DNA of 24,676 nt from Campylobacteraceae bacterium (GTDB taxonomy: Bacteria; Campylobacterota; Campylobacteria; Campylobacterales; Sulfurovaceae), in contig JALWVW010000062.1 of assembly GCA_027079365.1 (NCBI GenBank), positions 1 to 24,676 of the forward strand, in the 5' to 3' direction. Of this stretch, positions 14,512-22,477 are shown piece after piece. The notes under the pieces were generated by a model. That model had not been told where the DNA came from, searched no databases, and worked only from the letters and a program-made list of their open reading frames with translations. A program made the translations under genes and the position numbers. Each line of letters begins with the position of its first letter. The first letter of the stretch is position 1.

Positions 14512-15042
14512 ATGAAAACACTTAAAATACTTACCATCATCGCAGTCACAGGACTGACTGGTGCTATGGCACAGGGCATGCAGCAGCAAGGAGACTGTGA
14601 GCAAGAACAAAATATGAGACATGGACAGAACATGGATCGGGGACAAAACATGGGTCAGAGACAAAGAATGAATCAAGGACATAGACAGGGAAGCAGATAC
14701 AAAGCACATCCCAACAGAAGAATCAACAGACTACTCAGAAATCTGGATCTGTCAGATGCACAGAAAACCCAGCTCAAAGAGATCAGAAAGTCTATGTGGC
14801 AGGCACGAAAAGCACAGAAGAAAGAGCTCAGGGGTTCCACAGGACTTAAAAAGTTTGTCTCTGTGGATGGTTTTGACAAGGCTGGCTTCATCCTCGCTTC
14901 TGAAGAGAGAACCAAAAAAATGTCTAAGGTTAGAGGTGATATGATGGAGAAGATTATTGCAGTGCTGACCCCCGAGCAAAGGATTACACTGGTAGAGAAG
15001 TTGAATCGACAAGGCAAAGGCAAAAGACATCAACGACAATAG
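14512..15042 (+). CDS. CpxP/Spy-like periplasmic protein, Met/Gln/His-rich
   Basis: The 176-residue protein has a signal peptide (MKTLKILTIIAVTGLTGAMA). Residues 22-62 form a low-complexity segment rich in Gln, Met, Arg, Gly and His with repeated (R/H)GQNM units. The folded helical part has two LTxxQ-type motifs, LSDAQ (80-84) and LTPEQ (152-156), the marks of CpxP/Spy proteins, which are periplasmic chaperones or feedback inhibitors of envelope stress kinases. The Met/His-rich part suggests metal contact, possibly copper; that is inference. AAGGA lies six bases before the ATG. It heads an operon with a two-component system, the same logic as cpxP beside cpxRA. Confidence 0.82.
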   Translation: MKTLKILTIIAVTGLTGAMAQGMQQQGDCEQEQNMRHGQNMDRGQNMGQRQRMNQGHRQGSRYKAHPNRRINRLLRNLDLSDAQKTQLKEIRKSMWQARKAQKKELRGSTGLKKFVSVDGFDKAGFILASEERTKKMSKVRGDMMEKIIAVLTPEQRITLVEKLNRQGKGKRHQRQ

Positions 15043-15056
15043 GGTATAATATCTCT

Positions 15057-15722
15057 ATGGCAAACATACTGATGATCGAGGATGATGCACAGTTTGCATC
15101 CCTTTTGACGGACTATCTCGCACGCTACAACCTCAAGGTGACAAACTTTACCGACCCCTTTCTGGGGCTCAGTGCCGGCATGGAGAAGTATGACCTCCTC
15201 ATACTCGACCTTACCCTGCCGGGCATAGATGGGTTGGAAGTGTGCCGTGAGGTCGTCGCCAAATATGATATTCCTATCATCATCTCCTCGGCACGCAGCG
15301 ACCTCAGTGACAAGGTAATCGGACTGCAAATCGGAGCAGATGATTACCTCCCCAAGCCCTATGACCCCCAAGAGATGTACGCACGCATCATCTCACTACT
15401 GAGGCGCTACAAAAAGATACAGGACACCGACCCGAGTAGTACCACGGCACACATTGTACTCAATGAAGAAAAAGACAGCATCGCCATCAAAGGTGAAGTA
15501 TTGGACCTCACACCTGCCGAGTATGTAGTGATGCGGCTTCTGGTCAAACACATAGGCAGTACTGTATCCAAGGAGCAGATCCTTTATGATTCAGATATTT
15601 TTGAATATGGCAGCGACAGCTCCCTCTCGGTCATACTGAGTAGACTCCGCAAGAAATTGGGAGGAGATATCTCCATCAAAACAGTGCGTGGCGTAGGATA
15701 CAAGCTCCTTCCACTGTCATAG
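15057..15722 (+). CDS. OmpR-family response regulator
   Basis: The 221-residue protein has a receiver domain with acidic pocket E8-D9-D10, phosphorylated Asp51 (LLILDLTLPG), Ser78 and Lys100 (YLPKPYD), and a C-terminal winged helix (about 125-221) with LTPAEYVVMRLL, VSKEQIL, SSLSVILSRLRKKLG and TVRGVGYKL. It should bind direct repeats and act with the kinase encoded downstream. It starts 14 bases after the CpxP-like stop. No ribosome site is visible, but TATAAT (15045-15050) ends six bases before the ATG, so a leaderless internal transcript is possible besides operon read-through. Confidence 0.93.
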   Translation: MANILMIEDDAQFASLLTDYLARYNLKVTNFTDPFLGLSAGMEKYDLLILDLTLPGIDGLEVCREVVAKYDIPIIISSARSDLSDKVIGLQIGADDYLPKPYDPQEMYARIISLLRRYKKIQDTDPSSTTAHIVLNEEKDSIAIKGEVLDLTPAEYVVMRLLVKHIGSTVSKEQILYDSDIFEYGSDSSLSVILSRLRKKLGGDISIKTVRGVGYKLLPLS

Positions 15723-15729
15723 GTTACTT

Positions 15730-15858
15730 ATGATGGCATCTCTCATAATGTTTTTTGCCCAATGCGACAAAGGAGTATTCAACCATGAAATGGGCGCTTG
15801 CGTCTGCGACTGCCAGAGTATTGGGGAAAAAACATCTATTTTTTGGAGGTGTTTATGA
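15730..15858 (+). CDS. Possible 42-residue Cys-rich small protein between regulator and kinase
   Basis: A frame from ATG 15730 encodes 42 residues (begins MMASLIMFFAQCDKG, contains NHEMGACVCDCQSIGEK, ends FWRCL) with five cysteines. Its TGA overlaps the kinase ATG as ATGA, the arrangement seen between truly coupled genes elsewhere in this window. Against it, the ribosome site is weak (AGG six bases upstream) and other frames are also open here. It fills the otherwise unexplained 132-bp gap between the two genes. Family unknown to me. Confidence 0.35.
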   Translation: MMASLIMFFAQCDKGVFNHEMGACVCDCQSIGEKTSIFWRCL

Positions 15859-17096
15859 GTATTTACAACAAAATTCGTATTATTTTCCTAGTTGCTGCAC
15901 TTTTTACTACCGCTTTTTTTGGCTCCTTTTTCTATATACAGAAAAATGACCATGTCAAGCAGATACAGAAAAGATATATTCAGACTGCTTTTTATATCAG
16001 TAGGCACTTCAAACAAAACAAAAACAAAGATTTTCATCAGAATCTCCAAGACCCCAATCTGAAACTTTTCCTCAAAGAGAGTGATTTCACCATCGTAAAA
16101 AACCGAAAAAGAATGAACGATGTCCTAAAGTACGGACATACGGTTCTCAAACGAAAGGTCATGAGAAGTACGATCAAAATCATAGGAGAGAAAGGCGTCA
16201 TGCATCTCTATATCAAACATCGTACTTTCCAAATACTCCTCAGGGACAAGCAGGCCGTCTCTTTTCCTTGGAACACACTTTTCTGGTATCTCTCCGCACT
16301 GCTCTTTCTTGTACTCTTGTATCTCTGGCTCACACAAAGCCTCAAGCCCCTCAAGAGACTACAGTCACAGATACACAGAGTGGCAGAAGGAGACCTCTCT
16401 GTCTCTGTCAAGAGTGACAAGCACGATGAGATCGCACAGGTCGCCAATGCCTTTGATGATGCCCTGCGCAAACTGGAATCACTCATTAACTCACGGCAAC
16501 TTTTTCTCCGCTCCATCATGCATGAGCTCAAAACCCCCCTTGCCAAAGGAAAGCTCCTCAATGAATTTTTGGAAAATCCTACCCAAAAAGAGGGCTATGA
16601 TGCGATCTTTGAACGGCTGGAGCTGCTGATCGAGGAGTTTTCCAAGATCGAACAGATGCTCTCTTCCAGCTATGAAGCCAAACTCTCCAACTACAGTGCT
16701 TTGGATATCGTAGAGCAGGCATTGGAGTTGATGATACTGGATGAATCAGAGATGGAGCAAAAAGTGACACTTGTGCCGAAAAGTGACTATAGACTGCATA
16801 CAGATTTTGAACTCCTTGCTCTGGCGCTCAAAAACTTGATCGACAATGCCATCAAGTATGGGTCAGAACACAGAGTTCTGATCCAAATAGATACGCAGGG
16901 GATTCTTATCTCCAACAACGGGACGCAGTTTACTCACTCACTGGAGCCCTACCTGGAACCCTTTCATGATCAGAAGCATGGGCTGGGATTGGGACTCTAT
17001 ATCGTACAGAATATCATCAAAATGCTCTCACTTGACCTATCGTATCACTACAGTAAAGGGCAAAACCATTTCAGGATCAGTCAATGCAGCATATAG
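15855..17096 (+). CDS. Membrane sensor histidine kinase (HAMP, HisKA, HATPase)
   Basis: The 413-residue kinase has TM1 (about 8-28), a basic periplasmic sensor region (30-138), TM2 (141-160), HAMP (161-213), the phosphorylated His223 in IMHELKTPLAKGK, an N-box LKNLIDNAIKYGS (N327, N331), a G1 box where the usual DNG reads NNG (ISNNG) and a G2 box HGLGLGLYIVQNI. The HELKTPLAKGK box is like ArsS-type kinases of Campylobacterota. The ATG at 15855 has GGAGG five bases upstream; an in-frame ATG at 15798 would add 19 residues without such a site. The gene overlaps the following permease by 13 bp. Confidence 0.9.
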   Translation: MSIYNKIRIIFLVAALFTTAFFGSFFYIQKNDHVKQIQKRYIQTAFYISRHFKQNKNKDFHQNLQDPNLKLFLKESDFTIVKNRKRMNDVLKYGHTVLKRKVMRSTIKIIGEKGVMHLYIKHRTFQILLRDKQAVSFPWNTLFWYLSALLFLVLLYLWLTQSLKPLKRLQSQIHRVAEGDLSVSVKSDKHDEIAQVANAFDDALRKLESLINSRQLFLRSIMHELKTPLAKGKLLNEFLENPTQKEGYDAIFERLELLIEEFSKIEQMLSSSYEAKLSNYSALDIVEQALELMILDESEMEQKVTLVPKSDYRLHTDFELLALALKNLIDNAIKYGSEHRVLIQIDTQGILISNNGTQFTHSLEPYLEPFHDQKHGLGLGLYIVQNIIKMLSLDLSYHYSKGQNHFRISQCSI

Positions 17097-17767
17097 AGAT
17101 CTTAAATCTACTCTACCTTCTCATTCCCGTCGGCATCGTAGGGTACTTCTATTTTAAGTGGGTAGGCAATCGAACAGAGATCGCCTATGCCGCCATCCGC
17201 ATGGTACTGCAGCTTCTGCTGATCGGTTATCTTCTTGCCTATATTTTTCATGCGGACAGCAGCTGGATGACCCTGCTGATCGTGATCGTCATGATCTCTG
17301 CTGCCAGCATGATCACCCTGCGCAATATCTCCATTAAAGATGTTAAGACCTACAAAAGTATCTTTTTTTCCATCTTTATTGGAGGGAGTATCAATCTTTT
17401 TCTCGTACTCTACTTTGTCTTGGAAATTCATTCGTTTTCCCAGCCACGCTTTATCATTCCTATCGCAGGTATGCTCTACGCCAACTGCATGAATGCTGTC
17501 TCGCTGGTCGCAGAACGCTTTGAAAGAGAGAGAGAAACACAACAGTATAAAGCAGCCAGAGCCACCGCCTTCAGAGCCTCACTCATTCCCCAGATCAACG
17601 CCTTCCTTGCCGTAGGACTGGTCTCACTTCCGGGCATGATGACCGGACAGATCCTCTCTGGTGTAGACCCCATCATCGCAGTGCGCTACCAGATCATGGT
17701 CATGCTTATGGTGCTGGGGAGCTCGGGGATTAGTACGATCCTCTACCTTTGGCAAAAAAGAGCCTGA
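17084..17767 (+). CDS. FetB-like (UPF0014) permease
   Basis: The 227-residue protein has about six to seven hydrophobic helices and family marks NRTEIAYAAIRMVLQLLLIGYLL, IPIAGMLYANCMNA (near 125-140), RATAFRASLIPQINAF and VGLVSLPGMMTGQILSG split across two segments near residue 175-190. UPF0014 includes E. coli FetB (YbbM), which with the ATPase FetA exports iron. No ATPase gene is adjacent here. AGGA lies seven bases before the ATG inside the kinase gene, so the two are coupled. The location in a stress-regulator operon suggests a metal export or envelope role. The stop directly abuts the stop of the convergent TrhA gene. Confidence 0.85.
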   Translation: MQHIEILNLLYLLIPVGIVGYFYFKWVGNRTEIAYAAIRMVLQLLLIGYLLAYIFHADSSWMTLLIVIVMISAASMITLRNISIKDVKTYKSIFFSIFIGGSINLFLVLYFVLEIHSFSQPRFIIPIAGMLYANCMNAVSLVAERFERERETQQYKAARATAFRASLIPQINAFLAVGLVSLPGMMTGQILSGVDPIIAVRYQIMVMLMVLGSSGISTILYLWQKRA

Positions 17768-18409
17768 TCACACTACATAAAGCAGTATCGCAAAAAACTG
17801 CAAAATCGCACCTGCCATGACGAAAGCATGCCATACAGCATGAAAGTATGATACCCTGTCTTTGACATAAAAAAAGATGCCGCCCGTATAGGCAAGTCCA
17901 CCAGCCACCATCAGCCAAAAGCCAACACGATCGATGCCTGCCCTAAAATCTCCGAATACGACCACGATCAGCCACCCCATCATTACATAGGCTGCCAGAG
18001 ATAGACGCTCAAATCTTCCCGGATAGGCAAATTTCAGCAGAATCCCTGTCACAGCAATACCCCACTCTATAGAAAAAAGCGTCCAGCCCCAGACACCGCC
18101 TATTGTGATCAACATGATTGGCGTATAGGAACCCGCAATCAACAAATAGATCGCTGCATGGTCAAACCGCTGCAACAGTTGTTTGGCACGATAATGCGTC
18201 AATGCATGATAGAGGGTCGAACTGCCAAACAGTATCACCAGCGACGCCCCATAGATCGATGCCGCCACAACATGTGTCGCCGAACCGCTGGCAACAGCAA
18301 ATACGATCAGAAGCACCAAGGCGGCAATACTCAGAAAAAACCCTATGCCGTGGGTTACTGCATGCCAAATCTCTTCGGCAAGAGAAAAGTCATTGACGGG
18401 AGAATGCAT
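17768..18409 (-). CDS. TrhA / hemolysin III family membrane protein
   Basis: The product (213 residues from this ATG) has about seven transmembrane helices and the PAQR-like conserved residues: EEIWHAVTHGIGFFLS, STLYHALTH, LLQRFDHAAIYLLIAGSYTP and VWHAFVMAGAI. The paired histidines fit the metal site of the wider family. Members have been linked to haemolysis and to membrane fluidity; the actual activity here is unknown. ATG 18407-18409 has AGGGG five bases upstream; an in-frame GTG at 18415 overlaps the upstream gene's stop and is less likely. It is coupled to the flavin-reductase-like gene. Confidence 0.88.
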   Translation of the reverse strand: MHSPVNDFSLAEEIWHAVTHGIGFFLSIAALVLLIVFAVASGSATHVVAASIYGASLVILFGSSTLYHALTHYRAKQLLQRFDHAAIYLLIAGSYTPIMLITIGGVWGWTLFSIEWGIAVTGILLKFAYPGRFERLSLAAYVMMGWLIVVVFGDFRAGIDRVGFWLMVAGGLAYTGGIFFYVKDRVSYFHAVWHAFVMAGAILQFFAILLYVV

Positions 18410-18411
18410 AG

Positions 18412-19017
18412 TCACCCCTGCTTAGGTGTTTCAAGACTTTCACCCAATGCCCTATAAGTGCCGCCCATCCTCGCTATAGCATCAAACTCCAACTTCATCT
18501 TCTCCGGATCAGCCACAATCGATTCGTCCACATAGAGATCTACAATCTCGACAATCACCGGGACAGTCTTACTGCCTGTCAGATCCACCTCTTGGAGATA
18601 GCTGCCAAACATCGCGGCTTTGATCCCTGTAGGCATTGGAGGGTAGCCCTCCAGCACGCTCTGTACAGGAATATCCAGTACCTCAAGCTCACTCTCTCCG
18701 GCATCCAGTCCTTCGGCACTCAGATGCATCGGCCTGAAATGATCCTCGTCTACGATACAGATCACACACTTCCCGGTCTCCCTGAGATTTCTCAGTGTAT
18801 CCTTGGGGGTACCGTCAGGACGATGGCCAATCGAGATCAAGACAGCCGCAGGCTCTGACGAGATCGCAGTAAAGTAGGAAAACGGAGCGATATTGGTCAC
18901 CACCTTACCCCCTACCATCCCCTCTGTAACCACCCAGGCAATGGGTCTGGGAACAATCACATTGGTCATAAGGTGATAGCGGGTTGTCGGGTCTTTTTCT
19001 TGGAAATCTATCAGCAT
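18412..19017 (-). CDS. Flavin-reductase-like FMN-binding protein
   Basis: The 201-residue protein belongs to the flavin reductase-like (DIM6/NTAB) split-barrel family: YHLMTNVIVPRPIAWVV, TNIAPFSYFTAISSEPAAVL and KDTLRNLRETGKCVICIV are the usual flavin-contact segments. Members bind FMN and use NAD(P)H or serve as flavin carriers; the substrate is not predictable. AGGAG lies six bases before the ATG and TATAAT (plus-strand 19041-19046) lies 24 bases upstream. It is the first gene of a two-gene operon with trhA. Confidence 0.88.
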   Translation of the reverse strand: MLIDFQEKDPTTRYHLMTNVIVPRPIAWVVTEGMVGGKVVTNIAPFSYFTAISSEPAAVLISIGHRPDGTPKDTLRNLRETGKCVICIVDEDHFRPMHLSAEGLDAGESELEVLDIPVQSVLEGYPPMPTGIKAAMFGSYLQEVDLTGSKTVPVIVEIVDLYVDESIVADPEKMKLEFDAIARMGGTYRALGESLETPKQG

Positions 19018-19040
19018 ATTTTTCTCCTGATTTTTGATAG

Positions 19041-19070
19041 ATTATAGCCAAATATCACTCTCGTATCACT
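19041..19070 (-). promoter_or_regulatory. Promoter region with tandem heptamers, divergent intergenic
   Basis: On the minus strand TATAAT (plus 19041-19046) is a consensus -10 for the flavin-reductase gene. Directly upstream, TATCACT occurs twice on the plus strand (19053-19059 and 19064-19070), 11 bases apart, over the expected -35 area. Same-face tandem repeats suit a direct-repeat-binding regulator. A possible plus-strand -10 (TATACT, 19080-19085) faces the lipoprotein gene. Confidence 0.45.
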
Positions 19071-19143
19071 ATAAAAGATTATACTTGGTATACGAGGTGT
19101 TCACCTCTTCAGGATGACACCCAGCCAACATAAGGAGGGCAAA

Positions 19144-20118
19144 ATGAAAACTTTACGGGCTAAAGTGATTCAGACAGCTGCTGTGCTTTTAGGAGCTACT
19201 TTTATCGCTGGTTGTGGCGGTGGTGGTGGTGGTAGTGTTACTCAAGGTGCTATCGATCTCATCGCAGACTATGCGCAGAGCAGTGCCAACCCTGCTCCAG
19301 GCACTCTCGACTACCATGATGCAGGTGTCACAGGAGTCAGTACAGACAATCTGGATGCTATGAATGCCATGGTAGAAAGAGGAGTGCGTGCAGACTACGA
19401 TACAGCGGCAGAGATTCAGGCATTGTCAGACAAGATTGGGTCAAAAGCAGTACTGGATCGTAATTTTGGCGATGGCGAACATGACTTTATCTATGGGGTA
19501 GTCACCAACGCCACCACAGGCAAGACATGGCTCAACAATAATCTGGGTGCACGCTATTCAGATGCAAATGACGGCAATTTCGATCCCAAACAACAAGCCA
19601 CTTCTCCCACAGATTTTCTGGCGTACGGATCACTGTTTCAATGGGGTCGCAAGGCTGACGGACATGAGCTGATACTAAGAAGTGGCATGGGCATGCCAAA
19701 ATATGGCTCAACCTTTGTAAGATCAAACGCACCTGCCAATAAGCTCTTCATAAAATCTATCGCCAACCCCCGTGACTGGAGAATAAATCAAAATGCATTC
19801 TTATGGGCAGGATCATCTGCAGCCAACAATGTCTGCCCAGCAGGATATAGGATACCCTATCTTGCTGAATTTACTGCTGAAGCTGCATCATGGGTCAGTC
19901 TAAATGCTATGGGGGCATTTGGCAGCAATGAAGCCTGGACAACTGCGGGATACAGAAGCTACAACAGTGCTAGCTTATCCACCAGTTCATTTGGATGCTA
20001 TTGGACCAGTAATACATCTGGTACTTTCGCAAAATATGGACAAATTCGCCCTGCTTCCGCTGGACCCTTTAATTCATATAGAGCATACGGTATGTCCGTT
20101 CGCTGCATAAAGAACTAG
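19144..20118 (+). CDS. Lipoprotein with FISUMP-like domain
   Basis: The 324-residue protein has a lipoprotein signal with lipobox IAGC (Cys24) followed by a glycine run encoded by GGT triplets. A linker (about 30-115) leads to a domain resembling the Fibrobacter succinogenes major paralogous (FISUMP) type: VVTNATTGKTWLNNNLG, FLAYGSLFQWGRKADGHE, NVCPAGYRIPYLAEF, GCYWTSNT and the terminal MSVRCIKN. Such domains are found on exported proteins, probably with a C-type-lectin-like fold; function is unknown. The ATG at 19144 has AAGGAGG five bases upstream; an earlier in-frame ATG at 19114 is unlikely because it would bury the signal peptide. Confidence 0.82.
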   Translation: MKTLRAKVIQTAAVLLGATFIAGCGGGGGGSVTQGAIDLIADYAQSSANPAPGTLDYHDAGVTGVSTDNLDAMNAMVERGVRADYDTAAEIQALSDKIGSKAVLDRNFGDGEHDFIYGVVTNATTGKTWLNNNLGARYSDANDGNFDPKQQATSPTDFLAYGSLFQWGRKADGHELILRSGMGMPKYGSTFVRSNAPANKLFIKSIANPRDWRINQNAFLWAGSSAANNVCPAGYRIPYLAEFTAEAASWVSLNAMGAFGSNEAWTTAGYRSYNSASLSTSSFGCYWTSNTSGTFAKYGQIRPASAGPFNSYRAYGMSVRCIKN

Positions 20119-20135
20119 TCTCTATTATGCCTGCT

Positions 20136-20164
20136 CCTGTATCCAAAGTTATATTGGATACAGG
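20136..20164 (+). terminator. 11-bp hairpin after the lipoprotein gene
   Basis: CCTGTATCCAA (20136-20146) and TTGGATACAGG (20154-20164) pair perfectly around 7 bases, 18 bases after the lipoprotein stop, followed by GTGTTATTTTG. It is a plausible, weak intrinsic terminator, or a hairpin separating expression of the lipoprotein from the small exported protein downstream. Confidence 0.55.
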
Positions 20165-20210
20165 GTGTTATTTTGTCAGAGGTGATAGTGGCACCAAGAG
20201 GAGAAAGATA

Positions 20211-20615
20211 ATGCCAGGAAAGTATCAGCTATTCAGGATAATTTTACTACTCAGCCTATGCTTCAGCTACTCTGCTGGTGGCAATCACAGCTTGTCTCAG
20301 CGCAAGGCTATACTCAATACCGTGCGACAACAGATCAAAGCAGAGCTTCATCTGGATGTGATCTTTGTCGTACGCTACCTAAAAGTAAAAAAAGGATGGG
20401 CATGGGTACACCTGCTGCCTCAGTCACGAGATGGGAAAAATCATTATGAGGATATTTCCGCACTCCTGCATCAAAATAGTAATGTATGGTATGTGGTAGA
20501 GATCCCTTGTGCAGAAGAAGAGGATCCTGCATGTATCACCAATCCCAGGTATTTTGTAGATCTGCACAAAAGGTTTCCAAATATCCCTATAGAGATATTT
20601 CCGAGGGAGGAGTAA
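20211..20615 (+). CDS. Small exported protein of unknown function
   Basis: From the ATG preceded by AGGAG (seven to eight bases away) the product has 134 residues. It starts with a hydrophobic signal sequence (YQLFRIILLLSLCFSYSAGG). The mature part has a beta-rich stretch (DVIFVVRYLKVKKGWAWVHL), then DGKNHYEDISALLHQN and a region with two cysteines (IPCAEEEDPACITNPRYF) that could form a disulfide in the periplasm. I do not recognise the family. It follows the lipoprotein gene in the same direction and may share its promoter. It converges on the response regulator gene with four bases between stops. Confidence 0.72.
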   Translation: MPGKYQLFRIILLLSLCFSYSAGGNHSLSQRKAILNTVRQQIKAELHLDVIFVVRYLKVKKGWAWVHLLPQSRDGKNHYEDISALLHQNSNVWYVVEIPCAEEEDPACITNPRYFVDLHKRFPNIPIEIFPREE

Positions 20616-20619
20616 TTCG

Positions 20620-21309
20620 CTATGCTGTAGCGATCTTGTACCCTAGGCGTTTCACGCTTTGGATCAAGTCGTGATTTGTCTGTTTTCTGATCCGATAGAT
20701 CAGTGAGCGCAGAGAAACATCACTCATGGACATATGCCTTCGTATCACCTCTTTCTCCAAAACAAGGTTTCTATTTTCACAGAGCAGGCGGATCAGGGCT
20801 GATTCGTTGGATGTCAGTGCCACAGCTTTCCCCTCTTTGTAGAGCCCATGGGTATCGGTACGATAGTAAAACCCATCCGCAAGCATAACCACCTCTGGAT
20901 CACCCACGGAAGAAGACCTGCCAAAGCGAGCCTGCGCCAGACGCAGTGTTGCATTGATCTCTTTGGCGCGATAGGGTTTGAGCAGGTAGGCAAAAGCATT
21001 GGATTCTACTGCATAGGCCACCATCTCTTCCGTAGAGTAGGCTGTCATAAAAATGATAAGTATCTCTCTGTGTAGATAGTGCAGCTGTAGAGCCAGTTCC
21101 GCCCCACTCTTGGCACCTTTGAGCATAATATCCATAAAAACGATATCCGGTTTTTCTCTCTTTACCGCCTCCAAAGCCTCTTGGGCACTGGAAACCATAT
21201 CTATCACACAAAATACTTCAGATGCCTCAATGATACTTTTAAGGTACGCTGCAGGTATCATCTCGTCCTCTACGATCAAAACTGTGATGCTATGGTTCTC
21301 TTCTTTCAT
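20620..21309 (-). CDS. Response regulator with winged-helix output
   Basis: The 229-residue protein has a receiver domain (acidic residues E14-D15-E16, Asp60 in VFMDIMLKG, Thr89 in FMTAYS, Lys111 in LLKPYR) and a C-terminal winged helix (about 150-229: LTSNESALIRLLCEN, LEKEVIRRHM, SLIYRIRKQTN, VKRLGYKI). The receiver, with DIMLKGAKSG, resembles those paired with HisKA_2 kinases. The ATG overlaps the kinase stop as ATGA, so the two form one system. Targets are unknown; the divergent lipoprotein and carboxypeptidase neighbours are candidates by proximity only. Confidence 0.9.
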   Translation of the reverse strand: MKEENHSITVLIVEDEMIPAAYLKSIIEASEVFCVIDMVSSAQEALEAVKREKPDIVFMDIMLKGAKSGAELALQLHYLHREILIIFMTAYSTEEMVAYAVESNAFAYLLKPYRAKEINATLRLAQARFGRSSSVGDPEVVMLADGFYYRTDTHGLYKEGKAVALTSNESALIRLLCENRNLVLEKEVIRRHMSMSDVSLRSLIYRIRKQTNHDLIQSVKRLGYKIATA

Positions 21310-22472
21310 GCTTCTCCTCCTGCTACTTCCAGATCAAATAGAATATCATAACACAGACCGTGATCCGTCTTTAGCAGCATCTTCCCTCCAAGCTGTCTGA
21401 CCGTCAAGGTAATAAGATTGTATCCAAATCCCTGTTTTAGCTTTTCCTGATCAACCCTTCGCGCATTGTCGCAATAAAGCAACTGATACCCCTCCTTTTT
21501 TCGCCTGAAAGTAATATGAATTTCACTTTTTTCTCTTTCCAAAGAAGCATGCTTGATGGTATTGGTGATCATCTCATTTAGCATGACACCGAACTGTATC
21601 ATACTGTCCACATCAAGTTTGACTGGCATAACCTCCAAAACGACATCTATCTTATGCTCCAAAGATTCGCATGCAATAATATGCTCAACCAGCATCTTCA
21701 GATATTGCTGCATATCTATTTCATTGAGGTTTTTACTTTGATAGAGTATCTCATGGAGTATTGCCATGGATTCGATACGCCGTTGATTGCTTTCAACAGC
21801 TTCTTTGGCTTCTTGATTTTTGATATGCCGCCTCTGCAAACCCAGCATCGAGGAGATCAAGTTGAGATTGTTTTTGACCCGATGGTGCACTTCACTCAGC
21901 AGCAATGCTTTCTGTTGGTTGGATGCCTCAAGGCGTTTGACCGATTCATCGATCGCCAGGTGATAAAAGATACCAAAAGAGACCATAAACGCATGTGCCA
22001 TGCCGTAGGCCACCATATACTTGATATTGTGCAAAAATGGGTGCATAGGATAGTTGACATAATAATAAAGGAGTAGAAGGAGCAAAAAGAGGTAAAAAAG
22101 GCTCAGGTTGATCACTATTTTACGCAGAGGCAGAGATACAAATGCAATGATAGGTATCAGGATCGCAAAAATAAGGTCAAAATCCACACCATGCACCACA
22201 AGAAATACAAATTCTATAGAAACGACCACCCAAAAGAGAACCTGCGCAGCTACCTCAATCTCTCTTTTATTTCGACTATACACCCATATCAAAAATGTCA
22301 AGACCCCATAAGCTAGATCAATGGGAACATCTATTCTGTTTCCAATCAGGAAATCGATCACCGCTGCCAACAGCGACAGGACAAAGATAGTCGCATAGGC
22401 ACCATAGATAAAAAGTTTACGGTAAGGTAACCGCTGTGTACTTTTAGAAAATATTCCTTTTAGATTCAGCAT
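21306..22472 (-). CDS. Membrane histidine kinase, HisKA_2 type
   Basis: The 388-residue kinase has an N-terminal membrane part with about six helices (about 18-172) and almost no periplasmic loop, then a short coiled coil and the HisKA_2 box LLLSEVHHRVKNNLNLISSM, with the likely phosphorylated histidine at 197. The HATPase part has an N-box MLNEMITNTIKHAS, a G1 region reading YCDNAR instead of DNG, and GFGYNLITLTVRQLGGKM. The design suggests sensing within the membrane or cytoplasm. The ATG at 22470-22472 lies five bases after a TATAAT, and no ribosome site precedes it, so the message may be leaderless. It is coupled to the regulator gene. Confidence 0.88.
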   Translation of the reverse strand: MLNLKGIFSKSTQRLPYRKLFIYGAYATIFVLSLLAAVIDFLIGNRIDVPIDLAYGVLTFLIWVYSRNKREIEVAAQVLFWVVVSIEFVFLVVHGVDFDLIFAILIPIIAFVSLPLRKIVINLSLFYLFLLLLLLYYYVNYPMHPFLHNIKYMVAYGMAHAFMVSFGIFYHLAIDESVKRLEASNQQKALLLSEVHHRVKNNLNLISSMLGLQRRHIKNQEAKEAVESNQRRIESMAILHEILYQSKNLNEIDMQQYLKMLVEHIIACESLEHKIDVVLEVMPVKLDVDSMIQFGVMLNEMITNTIKHASLEREKSEIHITFRRKKEGYQLLYCDNARRVDQEKLKQGFGYNLITLTVRQLGGKMLLKTDHGLCYDILFDLEVAGGEA

Positions 22473-22477
22473 ATACC

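Noticed and set aside
14419..14709. Minus-strand frame with repeated Ser/Leu/His-rich stretches opposite the CpxP-like gene
   Set aside because: The repetitive look is the mirror image of the GQNM repeats of the plus-strand gene, which has a signal peptide, a ribosome site and LTxxQ motifs.
15755..15949. Alternative small frame from ATG 15755 or 15785 before the kinase
   Set aside because: It extends about 95 bases into the kinase gene out of frame and turns into aromatic-rich nonsense there; the frame ending in ATGA at 15858 is the better candidate.
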